Assembly (NCBI GenBank): GCA_041674345.1
Contig: JBAYVY010000218.1
Coordinates: forward strand, 1 to 6,424
Length of the DNA: 6,424 nucleotides
Reading direction: 5' to 3'
From: JBAYVY01 sp041674345
GTDB lineage: Bacteria > Planctomycetota > Phycisphaerae > Phycisphaerales > Zrk34
The notes beneath the pieces were generated by a model. The model had not been told where the DNA came from. It ran no database searches and saw only the letters and a list, made by a program, of their open reading frames with translations. The position numbers and the translations under genes are program-made. Shown here piece by piece: positions 1 to 5,667 of this stretch. Each line of letters opens with the position of its first letter. Position 1 is the first letter of the stretch.

Positions 1-232
1 CGGTGCAGTTGAGGGTGAAGATGACGTGGCTGGGGTTTTCGCCGTGGAGGAGGGTGTTGATGCGATTGCGGCAAAGGTCGATGAGCTTGCCGGACTCGAC
101 GGACTGACGGTAGGAGCCGCGGCCGGGGCTGGCACCGAGTTCGGTGGCGTAGTGCTGCATGGCGGCCAGCACGGCGCGTGGCTTGGGGAAACTGGTGGCG
201 GCGTTATCGAGGTAAAGCGTGGGCGAAGCCAT
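1..232 (-). CDS. Cysteine desulfurase-family PLP aminotransferase (class V), N-terminal fragment
   Basis: The reverse strand reads from an ATG at 230-232 to the window edge without a stop, giving 77 residues of the N-terminus; the C-terminal part, including the PLP-binding lysine, lies outside. The start reads MASPTLYLDNAATSFPKPRA, the classic opening of fold-type I class V aminotransferases (NifS/IscS/SufS superfamily). It is followed by a GASPGRGSYR stretch and, near the edge, HVIFTLNCT, which fits the family's (V/I)(F/I)FT-x-(N/G)-x-T motif. The GASPGRG version is typical of the cysteine desulfurase-like subfamily that I recall as TIGR01977, rather than housekeeping IscS. Such enzymes are cytoplasmic and remove sulfur (or selenium) from cysteine-type substrates; the exact substrate here is unknown. 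No Shine-Dalgarno precedes the ATG, but a good sigma70-like promoter ends about 10 nt upstream, so the message may be nearly leaderless. The gene is divergent from the GH20 gene. Confidence 0.88.
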   Translation of the reverse strand, partial: MASPTLYLDNAATSFPKPRAVLAAMQHYATELGASPGRGSYRQSVESGKLIDLCRNRINTLLHGENPSHVIFTLNCT

Positions 233-241
233 ATCGTTGTG

Positions 242-270
242 ATTGTATGTTTGTCAGGCCGATGTGTCAT
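242..270 (-). promoter_or_regulatory. Sigma70-like promoter for the desulfurase-family gene
   Basis: On the minus strand ATGACA (265-270, five of six matches to TTGACA) is separated by 17 nt from TACAAT (242-247, five of six matches to TATAAT). Transcription would be expected to start near 235, only a few bases before the ATG at 230-232, so the mRNA would have almost no leader. This is a pattern match only. The rest of the 233-355 divergent gap shows no equally good promoter for the plus-strand GH20 gene. Confidence 0.45.
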
Positions 271-342
271 CGTTGGGTGGTGTGCTGGGGGGTGTGGTTT
301 GATTTTGCATCGGCGTCGCTGGAAAATGCGGCGACTTTAATT

Positions 343-348
343 GAAAGG
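343..348 (+). promoter_or_regulatory. Ribosome binding site that decides the GH20 start
   Basis: GAAAGG lies 7 nt before the ATG at 356, a normal Shine-Dalgarno spacing. An in-frame TTG at 341 directly follows an in-frame TAA (338-340) and would place this purine-rich run inside the coding region. The ATG at 356 is therefore the better start. Confidence 0.55.
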
Positions 349-355
349 TTTGTCC

Positions 356-2209
356 ATGTCGGGCGGCAAGACAATCACGTGGCGGGAACAGGACGCGGCG
401 GCGGAACTTCACCCGATGTTGGCGGCACTGGGCGAACATTACCCCATCCGTTGCGGCGAAGGCGGCAAGCGCGGGGCGACAGCCGTGCGATTCGTGCAAC
501 AGCGCGGCGGCGAAGGCGTGCGCATTGAGATCGAGGGCGGCGTCGCCGTGGTGACTTACGATCAGCCGTTTCACGCGATGCGAGGCGTGGGCGCGCTGCT
601 TGCCGGACTGGTTAAATCCGGGCGGGTGTACGAGGAACACGTGCCGTTTACGACCTTCGGCATCATGCTCGACTGTTCGCGTAATGCGGTGATGAAAGTC
701 GATCACCTGAAGAAGTGGCTGCGGCAATTGTCGCTGCTGGGCTACAACATGGTGATGTTGTACACGGAGGACACTTACGAGTTGCCGGACGAGCCGTACT
801 TCGGCTATTTGCGGGGGCGATACACGGCGGAGGAATTGCGGGAGATCGACGGCTACGCCGCGTCGCTGGGCATGGAAATGATCGGCTGCATTCAGACGCT
901 GGGCCATTTGCAGCAGATTTTGCGATGGCATGCCTATGCGGAGCGGACGAGGGACACCGCGTCGGTGCTGCTGGTCGATGAAGAGAAGACATATGCGTTG
1001 ATCGACAAGATGATCGCGCAATTCGCGCAGGCGTATCGCAGCCGGCGCATTCACGTCGGCATGGACGAGACGCACGATCTGGGACGCGGAAAGTTCATGG
1101 ATCGTTTCGGCCACCAGCGCGGCTTCGACATTTTCAACCGGCATTTGGCGAAAGTGGTGGACATATGCGGCAAACACGGCCTGAAACCGATGATCTGGTC
1201 GGATATGTATTTCCGCATGGGTTCACAAACGGGCGACTACTACGACGCGAATGCGAAGATACCGGCGGATGTGGCGGCGGCCATTCCGGCGGAGGTGGAA
1301 CTGGTCTATTGGGATTACTACCACGAGGATGAGGGATTCTACCGCGATCACATCGACCGGCATCGCGCGCTGGGCAAGGAGCCGCTGATGGGCAGCGGCG
1401 TGTGGACGTGGAACTTGCCGTGGCATGACTTCGATCACACCCGCCGCACCGCGGGGCCTTGCGTGACGGCTTGCCGGGAACGCAAGGTCAGGGAACTGTT
1501 TTTCACGATGTGGGGCGATAACGGGGGGCATTGCGAATTCGACTCGGCGTTGAGCGGGCTGGCCTACACGGCGGAACTGGCATATGCCGGGCGGGCGACC
1601 GATGAATCGCGGCTGGCCAAACGGTTTGCCGCGATATGCGGGACGGATTACCGCAAGGTCGTCGCGGCTTCCGGTCTGATGTTCGAGCAGTGCGAATCGC
1701 TGCTATGGGATGACCCGCTGCTGGGGATCAACTGGAAGACGCGATCGGCGGATCGATGGAAACGCGCGTCCAGGCATTACCACAAACTGGTGTCTCGGTT
1801 GAGCGACGTGGCCGGTCAGACCGAACCCGTGGACTTCGCCCATGCGGTGAACATGGCGGAATATCTGGCGGCGAAAATCGACTTGTCGCTGCTGTTGGAC
1901 AAGGCATATGCCAAACGCGACAAGAAAAAACTCGCGGAGGTTCGCAAGGAGATTCCAGCGATGATTCGCCTGGTCGACCGCCTGCATGATTCGTTCCGCA
2001 GGCAGTGGTATCGCCGCAACAAAACCTTCGGGTTTGAAATGATTCAGGTTCGCATGGGCGGGATCAGGCAACGATATCAGGAACTCAACGATCGGCTGAA
2101 GGAATTGGCCGCGGGCCGGATTGACCGCATTGAGGAGCTTGAACAGCGGGCCGGAGAAGAGATGAAACGAAACTGGCGGGATATCGTCAGCGGCTCGAAC
2201 GAGGGTTGA
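356..2209 (+). CDS. Glycoside hydrolase family 20 beta-N-acetylhexosaminidase, GcnA-like
   Basis: The 617-residue protein should release terminal beta-linked N-acetylhexosamine (GlcNAc, possibly GalNAc) from oligosaccharides such as chitin-, glycan- or peptidoglycan-derived pieces. Residues 1 to about 95 form a small alpha/beta domain. From about 97 (VPFTTFGIMLDCSRN) to about 400 runs a TIM-barrel-like catalytic domain. The GH20 Asp-Glu pair is seen as HVGMDETHD, with D237 and E238 (codons 1064-1069); in GH20 these orient the substrate acetamido group and act as the general acid. Aromatic-rich stretches follow: YWDYY (318-322), WTW (350-352) and MWGDNGG (385-391). They are typical of the sugar-binding pocket. 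The C-terminal third is charged and helical. There is no signal peptide or membrane segment, so the enzyme is probably cytoplasmic, acting on imported sugars, as in the GcnA group of GH20 rather than secreted chitobiases. It ends 21 nt before the convergent TauE gene, with no obvious terminator between. Substrate cannot be read from sequence. Confidence 0.87.
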   Translation: MSGGKTITWREQDAAAELHPMLAALGEHYPIRCGEGGKRGATAVRFVQQRGGEGVRIEIEGGVAVVTYDQPFHAMRGVGALLAGLVKSGRVYEEHVPFTTFGIMLDCSRNAVMKVDHLKKWLRQLSLLGYNMVMLYTEDTYELPDEPYFGYLRGRYTAEELREIDGYAASLGMEMIGCIQTLGHLQQILRWHAYAERTRDTASVLLVDEEKTYALIDKMIAQFAQAYRSRRIHVGMDETHDLGRGKFMDRFGHQRGFDIFNRHLAKVVDICGKHGLKPMIWSDMYFRMGSQTGDYYDANAKIPADVAAAIPAEVELVYWDYYHEDEGFYRDHIDRHRALGKEPLMGSGVWTWNLPWHDFDHTRRTAGPCVTACRERKVRELFFTMWGDNGGHCEFDSALSGLAYTAELAYAGRATDESRLAKRFAAICGTDYRKVVAASGLMFEQCESLLWDDPLLGINWKTRSADRWKRASRHYHKLVSRLSDVAGQTEPVDFAHAVNMAEYLAAKIDLSLLLDKAYAKRDKKKLAEVRKEIPAMIRLVDRLHDSFRRQWYRRNKTFGFEMIQVRMGGIRQRYQELNDRLKELAAGRIDRIEELEQRAGEEMKRNWRDIVSGSNEG

Positions 2210-2230
2210 CGGGGATCGGGGGGCGGCCGC

Positions 2231-3142
2231 TCAGCGGCTCATCGCTTCGTGCAGCAGTTTGATCGGGTCCAGGCCCCAGATCATCTGCACGCCGCTGATC
2301 GCGGTGATGATGAGGATCGACCAGCGGAACACCGTGTCGCTCATCCGCCGGTGCATCACCAGCCCCAGATAAGTACCCAGCGGCACGGCGGGCAACAGGA
2401 ACAGCCCCGGCCAAAGCGTGTCGGGAACCAGCAATCCCAGCAAAAAGTAGGGCAGCAGTTTCACCGTGTTGAAGATCAGCGTGAACGCCACCGCCGTGCC
2501 GACGAACCGCCGTTTCTCCAGATGCTGGCCCAGGAAAAAAATCGTCAGGATCGGCCCGGCGGCGTGCGCGATCGTCGATACCACCCCCGCCAGGAAACCC
2601 GTGATCGACCCGCTCAGCCACGTCGCTTTCAATTTCATCTGCGGGGCGTAACGCGCCTTGATCTGATCGCCCACCACGTACAGCAGGCAGATCACCCCGA
2701 TGACCATTTCCATTTTCTGCTTCGCCGCGTCCTTGATGTTGGCATGCGTCTGGCCCCCGCCCCCGGCAACCGAACCGGTCCACGCATCGGGCATCCACCC
2801 CAGATGAGGCCGGCCTATCAGCACGAACAACGCGATCGCGCCGATCAATATCCCCGCCAGTGTGCCGGGTGTCAGCACACGCAGGTTGTGGCGATCGACA
2901 TGATCGTGATGATGGATCACGCTGAGGATGTCCGCCGCCAGAAGCATCGGCAGCAACGCGCCCATCGCGCGGGTCGGATCGCCGAACGCGAACACGAACA
3001 GCGGTACGGCGATGATGCCCACCCCCGAACCGAACCCCGACTTGGCGATGCCCAGAATGATGACCGCCGCGATCGCCAGCAGCCAGCTCAGCAACGGATA
3101 GGGCTGTTCGGAGAACGGCAACGTCATGGCGAAGGTGAACAT
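2231..3142 (-). CDS. TauE/SafE-family (sulfite exporter-like) membrane permease
   Basis: The product is 303 residues from the ATG at 3142 and has about eight to nine hydrophobic segments. It shows the two-half layout of TauE/SafE proteins. The first half has AKSGFGSGVG followed by IAVPLF; the second has GFLAGVVSTIAHAAGPI followed by FFLG. Some members of this inner-membrane family export sulfite, sulfoacetate or related organosulfur anions, but most are uncharacterised, so the substrate is unknown. Two features stand out: a His/Asp-rich cytoplasmic or periplasmic loop, IHHHDHVDRHN, and a glycine-rich polar insert (GSVAGGGGQTHANIKD) in the middle linker. The start is uncertain. An in-frame ATG at 3205 would add 21 residues, but that stretch is AT-rich and holds a TATACT box at 3151-3156, so it reads as intergenic; an ATG at 3127 is also possible. 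None has a good Shine-Dalgarno. It is convergent with GH20 and divergent from the signalling genes. A functional link to the desulfurase (sulfur metabolism) is only a guess. Confidence 0.85.
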   Translation of the reverse strand: MFTFAMTLPFSEQPYPLLSWLLAIAAVIILGIAKSGFGSGVGIIAVPLFVFAFGDPTRAMGALLPMLLAADILSVIHHHDHVDRHNLRVLTPGTLAGILIGAIALFVLIGRPHLGWMPDAWTGSVAGGGGQTHANIKDAAKQKMEMVIGVICLLYVVGDQIKARYAPQMKLKATWLSGSITGFLAGVVSTIAHAAGPILTIFFLGQHLEKRRFVGTAVAFTLIFNTVKLLPYFLLGLLVPDTLWPGLFLLPAVPLGTYLGLVMHRRMSDTVFRWSILIITAISGVQMIWGLDPIKLLHEAMSR

Positions 3143-3150
3143 GGGGCATG

Positions 3151-3156
3151 AGTATA
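3151..3156 (-). promoter_or_regulatory. Possible -10 box for the TauE/SafE gene
   Basis: The minus strand reads TATACT here, five of six matches to the sigma70 -10 consensus, about 8 nt upstream of the ATG at 3142. No recognisable -35 lies 16-18 nt further upstream, so this is weak. If real, the transcript would start at or next to the chosen start codon and be leaderless. Confidence 0.25.
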
Positions 3157-3205
3157 ACCATTTGGTGATTGGGGGAAGTATGATTGGGTGAAATAAAAAA
3201 CGCAT

Positions 3206-3231
3206 CCGATCCGCGGCGCGCCGCGGGTCGG
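3206..3231. repeat. 26-nt GC-rich palindrome in a divergent promoter region
   Basis: The core CCGCGGCGCGCCGCGG (3211-3226) is a perfect 16-bp palindrome. It extends on both sides to a 13-bp arm (3206-3218 against 3219-3231) with a single T/G mismatch at 3210/3227. It sits between the minus-strand TauE gene and the plus-strand signalling genes, just upstream of a candidate plus-strand promoter. It could be an operator, a cruciform-prone site or a dispersed repeat. No T-run follows on either strand, so a simple intrinsic terminator is less likely. Confidence 0.6.
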
Positions 3232-3233
3232 GC

Positions 3234-3261
3234 TTGCCTCAATGCCTTTTCCGTTTATAAC
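3234..3261 (+). promoter_or_regulatory. Candidate sigma70-like promoter for the two-gene signalling operon
   Basis: TTGCCT (3234-3239) and TATAAC (3256-3261) are 16 nt apart, next to the 3206-3231 palindrome. A start near 3268 would give a leader of about 80 nt before the ATG at 3347. The local AT-richness between 3241 and 3346 supports a non-coding leader. Pattern match only. Confidence 0.35.
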
Positions 3262-3346
3262 GATTTTTCCGGTTGACCGATGCGAATTCGCGCGCAAAGT
3301 CCGAAAATATCCGGCACCGGTCGAAAGCCGTGATAGAATTGATCTG

Positions 3347-3856
3347 ATGGGCGAAAGAGATCGCAAGCCCCTGATGTCGCAGTCGCATCCGTCCAAGTGC
3401 CTGTTGTGGGTCGCGGCCGGTTGCGATGTGCCGTTGGAATTATTGGACGGCCTGCGCCGCCGCGATGTCGCCGTGCGACAGGTTCACGATTCCCCGTCCG
3501 TCATGGCCGCCCTGGCGACCGAAGGCGCGAAGGTGCTGGTGCTGGTCGAACCGGCGACGTTGCGCGATGTCGAGCGTCTGGTCAAAGCCGTGCGCGGCTA
3601 CCACGACGCTTCCATCTGGCGCTACGAACGCGGCGCGATGCCCGCCCTGACGCCGTGGATGCCCGTGAAGTCGGAAGTCGGAAGTGGGAAGTCGGAAGTT
3701 CGGAATGACACTTCCGACTTCCCACTTCCGACTTCCGACTTACCCGACACCCCGAACCCCGAACCCGAACCGGACAACGATGCCCTGCTCACCCAAGCCG
3801 AACTGGCCATGCTGCTGAACGACGATGACGACCTGAAGGAAGCGAACGGACTTTGA
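3347..3856 (+). CDS. Uncharacterised small protein: receiver-like alpha/beta domain plus FliM-like C-terminal peptide
   Basis: This 169-residue protein is not one I can name. Residues 17 to about 95 alternate strands and helices in the order of a response-regulator-like Rossmann fold: strand CLLWVAA, helix, strand VAVRQVH, helix, strand KVLVLVEP, helix, strand SIWRYER. The third strand ends in Glu (VLVLVEP, E68), where receivers carry the phospho-accepting Asp, so phosphorylation is unlikely. Residues 108-132 are encoded by a 74-bp inverted repeat and look like low-complexity linker. A Pro/Glu-rich spacer (NPEPEP) follows, then LLTQAELAMLLN (147-158), which resembles the FliM N-terminal peptide that binds CheY. 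The gene precedes the GGDEF gene by 4 nt, so the two are probably co-transcribed and translationally coupled. The start is uncertain: ATG at 3347 or ATG at 3374, neither with a clear Shine-Dalgarno; the upstream in-frame extension to 3242 is AT-rich and probably leader. Confidence 0.72.
   Translation: MGERDRKPLMSQSHPSKCLLWVAAGCDVPLELLDGLRRRDVAVRQVHDSPSVMAALATEGAKVLVLVEPATLRDVERLVKAVRGYHDASIWRYERGAMPALTPWMPVKSEVGSGKSEVRNDTSDFPLPTSDLPDTPNPEPEPDNDALLTQAELAMLLNDDDDLKEANGL
3668..3741. repeat. Perfect 32-bp inverted repeat made of heptamers, inside a coding sequence
   Basis: The left arm (3668-3699) is four heptamers, AAGTCGG, AAGTCGG, AAGTGGG and AAGTCGG, plus AAGT. The right arm (3710-3741) is its exact reverse complement, with a 10-nt spacer (3700-3709). 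The single variant unit (AAGTGGG) is mirrored at the matching place in both arms, so one arm is most likely an inverted copy of the other. The repeat stays in frame in the small-protein gene and encodes a Lys/Ser/Glu/Val then Thr/Ser/Asp/Phe/Pro linker. In RNA it would make a very stable hairpin in the middle of the message. Confidence 0.93.
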
Positions 3857-3860
3857 CGCG

Positions 3861-5090
3861 ATGATTTCGGAGAAACCCAATCAGACGCAGCAAGACCCCG
3901 GCGAGGTGATCGTCGTGGTGGGCGATGCCGCGCTGGCGCGATCCGCCGCCGGCCGGCCGCACACCACCGTCAATGTCGAGGATTACCTTCAGGCGATGGG
4001 TGTGATGCACCGTCGAAAAGTGCGGGCGGTGGTCGGGCATATGGCGTCGCTCGGCCGCGACGCCGAATCGACCCTCCACGCCCTGCGGCGGATCAATCCC
4101 GCGGCCAAACTCCTCCTCGTCGCCGAACCCGCCGAGGAACCCGACGCCATGCGCGCCGTCCGCCTCGGTTTCGATGACTACTTCGTCCTGCCCCTGCGCA
4201 CCGGCGAAATCCAAAAAGCCCTGGGTTCGCAATCCGCAATCCGCAATCCGCAACCCGCGATCAAAGACGAATCCCTGCTCGATCAACTGCTCACCGAACG
4301 CGGCTCCATCTGCGAAAAAGTCGTCGAACAGGTCAAACAACAGACCGGCTGCGATGTCTGGTGGAGCGCCCAACCCGTCATCGACGCCAAAGCATGTGTC
4401 CCATTGCAACATGAATCGACCGCGCTGGGCCATCTGGCGAGCAATGAGTGCGACGATCAGCGACTTTATCCCGCGGCCCAATGGGCGTCGCGCTGGCTGG
4501 CGATGGAACAACGTCTCATTCATCTGCGACACCTGGCGTATCACGATGAACTGACCGGCGCGTGGAATCGCCGCTACTTCGACCGCTTCCTCGAATCCGT
4601 GCTGAATCGCGCACGCAAGCAGCGGTTCCGCGTGACCCTGCTGATTTTCGACATCGACGATTTCAAACTTTACAACGACCGCTTCGGCCATGACGCCGGC
4701 GACGAAATCCTGTGCGAGGCCACACGCCTCATGCAGTTCGCCGTGCGCAAACACGACGTGGTCGCCCGCATCGGCGGCGATGAGTTCGGCGTGATCTTCT
4801 GGGACGCCGAGGGGCCTCGCAAGGAAAACTCACAACATCCCCACACGCCTCATATTCTGACCGCGCGGTTCCAGAAGGCGATCTGCGAACACCGATTCCC
4901 CAAACTGTCCGACCTGGCGCCCGGCACACTCACCATCAGCGGCGGGCTGGCCAGCTATCCCTGGGACGGCCAAAGCCCCGCCGAACTCATCAAACTCGCC
5001 GACAACATGCTCCTCGAATCCAAACGTCAGGGCAAAGACAAAGTCACCCTCGGCCCCGGCGCGATGCGCGTGTGCAACCTGAAGGAATGA
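3861..5090 (+). CDS. Diguanylate cyclase: degenerate receiver, GAF-like linker, GGDEF domain
   Basis: The 409-residue protein should condense two GTP into cyclic-di-GMP. Residues about 14-121 resemble a receiver domain (VIVVVGDA strand; GFDDYFVLP near its end). The phospho-accepting Asp region reads RAVVGHMA and the usual Lys before Pro is Leu, so it is a pseudo-receiver. Residues 122-134 are a linker encoded by a heptamer run. Residues about 136-218 may be a shortened GAF-like domain (VPLQHES, LGHLASN, AAQWASRWLA); this is tentative. The GGDEF domain runs from HDELTGAWNRR (228-238) to the end. It has FDIDDFK (metal ligand D264), NDRFGHDAGDE (272-282) and an intact GGDEF (305-309). RKHD (296-299) lies exactly five residues before GGDEF, a product-inhibition I-site. 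The usual ALY near the end is MLL. There is no membrane segment, so it is cytoplasmic. The ATG at 3861 follows the previous stop by 4 nt and has no strong ribosome binding site, which suggests translational coupling. Confidence 0.92.
   Translation: MISEKPNQTQQDPGEVIVVVGDAALARSAAGRPHTTVNVEDYLQAMGVMHRRKVRAVVGHMASLGRDAESTLHALRRINPAAKLLLVAEPAEEPDAMRAVRLGFDDYFVLPLRTGEIQKALGSQSAIRNPQPAIKDESLLDQLLTERGSICEKVVEQVKQQTGCDVWWSAQPVIDAKACVPLQHESTALGHLASNECDDQRLYPAAQWASRWLAMEQRLIHLRHLAYHDELTGAWNRRYFDRFLESVLNRARKQRFRVTLLIFDIDDFKLYNDRFGHDAGDEILCEATRLMQFAVRKHDVVARIGGDEFGVIFWDAEGPRKENSQHPHTPHILTARFQKAICEHRFPKLSDLAPGTLTISGGLASYPWDGQSPAELIKLADNMLLESKRQGKDKVTLGPGAMRVCNLKE
4229..4256 (+). repeat. In-frame heptamer direct repeat in the cyclase gene
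   Basis: Three exact GCAATCC units (4229-4249) are followed by one variant, GCAACCC (4250-4256). They encode the linker SQSAIRNPQPA between the pseudo-receiver and the rest of the cyclase. Copy-number change by anything but three units would shift the frame, so this is a possible slippage site. Unlike the other heptamer loci in the window, it has no long inverted partner. Confidence 0.85.
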
Positions 5091-5092
5091 TG

Positions 5093-5165
5093 TCTGATTT
5101 TTGATTTCTGATTTGGCCGCATCGGCTTGAGTACGATTCTTCAAAATCAGAAATCCGATATCAGA
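5093..5165. repeat. Heptamer-based imperfect inverted repeat between convergent genes; possible bidirectional terminator
   Basis: The left arm (5093-5114) is TCTGATT, TTTGATT and TCTGATT plus T. The right arm (5144-5165) contains AATCAGA, AATCCGA and TATCAGA. The arms pair at 19 of 22 positions, including a continuous 12-bp block near the loop, with a 29-nt spacer. It fills the gap between the stop of the cyclase (5090) and the stop of the MshEN gene (5173). Read on the plus strand, the stem is followed by a modestly T-rich stretch, so it could help end transcription, but no strong T-run is present. AT-rich against its surroundings. Confidence 0.8.
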
Positions 5166-5172
5166 AATTCTT

Positions 5173-5652
5173 TCACCCCGCCAGCGGCAGTTCCACTTCT
5201 TCCATCGCCGGCCAGGGATAGTGTTCCATCAGAAAATCTTCCAACTGCGGGCGCTGGGCGATCAGGAAAAACACCGGATCGTGCAGCCGCCTCCAGGCGA
5301 AGTTGACCGCCCGCGCCAGCTTGTCACGAGTGGTCGCCGCGATCAGTTCGCCGTTCTCCTGCCTCAGCGGCAACAGACGAAACTGCCACGCCTGTCTGCG
5401 ATTGAGCACCTTGAGAACCTCCACGTCGATGCGTTGCGTATCGAGATCGACGCAGGTGTCGAACGCCATGTATTGATCGATCCACGCCTGTTCCACGATG
5501 TCGGGGCTGATGCCGAACAATCGTTCCGCCAGGTCGCCGAACGGCCGGCCGCTGCGATCCTGCTCCGTCAGAATATCCGCCACCTGCTGTTCGGTCAGCG
5601 CTCCGCTGCGGACCAGCAACTGTCCAATTCGCATCTTCGGGTACTGCCCCAT
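5173..5652 (-). CDS. Stand-alone MshEN (GspE/PilB N-terminal) domain, probable cyclic-di-GMP-binding protein
   Basis: The 159-residue protein is just the N-terminal domain found on type II secretion and type IV pilus ATPases (GspE, PilB, MshE), with no ATPase part. In MshE this domain binds c-di-GMP through two 24-residue motifs joined by 5 residues. Here residues 8-31 match the first motif well: R8-I-G10, L13-V14, G17, L19, V24, L28, Q31. A 5-residue spacer (32-36) follows, then a second motif at 37-60. The second copy is degenerate: the expected Arg is P37, the Gly is shifted by one (G47) and a Leu is W57, although Q60 is kept. Residues about 66-145 match the second half of the domain (CVDLDTQRID, LPLRQENGELIAATT, LEDFLMEHY). 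The ATG at 5652 was chosen because a strong ribosome binding site precedes it; an ORF extending to 5706 is not favoured. It is convergent with the diguanylate cyclase. Ligand binding is inferred and may be weakened by the second motif. Confidence 0.85.
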   Translation of the reverse strand: MGQYPKMRIGQLLVRSGALTEQQVADILTEQDRSGRPFGDLAERLFGISPDIVEQAWIDQYMAFDTCVDLDTQRIDVEVLKVLNRRQAWQFRLLPLRQENGELIAATTRDKLARAVNFAWRRLHDPVFFLIAQRPQLEDFLMEHYPWPAMEEVELPLAG

Positions 5653-5659
5653 AACCGGA

Positions 5660-5667
5660 CTCCTCTC
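5660..5667 (-). promoter_or_regulatory. Ribosome binding site of the MshEN gene
   Basis: The minus strand reads GAGAGGAG here, 7 nt upstream of the ATG at 5652. It is the best Shine-Dalgarno in the window and fixes the start at 5652 rather than at the upstream in-frame ATG at 5706. Confidence 0.75.

Noticed and set aside
254..1177. Long minus-strand open frame (307 codons) opposite the GH20 gene
   Set aside because: It is a GC-rich shadow of the clear GH20 gene, begins inside it, gives an Arg/His-rich sequence with no recognisable domain and has no ribosome binding site.
2210..2230. Possible terminator between the convergent GH20 and TauE genes
   Set aside because: The 21-nt gap is G-rich without a T-run; the small GCCGC/GCGGC stem around the TauE stop has only 5 bp and a 3-nt loop.
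2832..3076. GCGATCGC octamers (2832-2839, 3069-3076), like cyanobacterial HIP1
   Set aside because: Only two copies were noticed in 6.4 kb of GC-rich DNA, too few to indicate HIP1 enrichment or a cyanobacterial origin.
2249..3151. 300-codon plus-strand frame opposite TauE/SafE
   Set aside because: Its Gln/Arg/His-rich sequence is typical of the antisense of a GC-rich membrane-protein gene; no domain is seen.
2187..3242. 351-codon minus-strand frame overlapping the TauE/SafE gene in another phase
   Set aside because: The translation is Arg/Gly/Asp-rich low-complexity sequence, as expected from a shifted frame of a hydrophobic-protein gene; the overlapping TauE frame has clear family motifs and membrane segments.
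3668..3741. CRISPR array or insertion-sequence end
   Set aside because: There are no spaced repeats with unique spacers, no cas genes, no transposase and no target duplications; the signal is a heptamer inverted repeat.
3789..4754. 321-codon minus-strand frame opposite the cyclase gene
   Set aside because: Antisense shadow; the plus-strand frame carries the full GGDEF signature and the minus frame shows no family motif.
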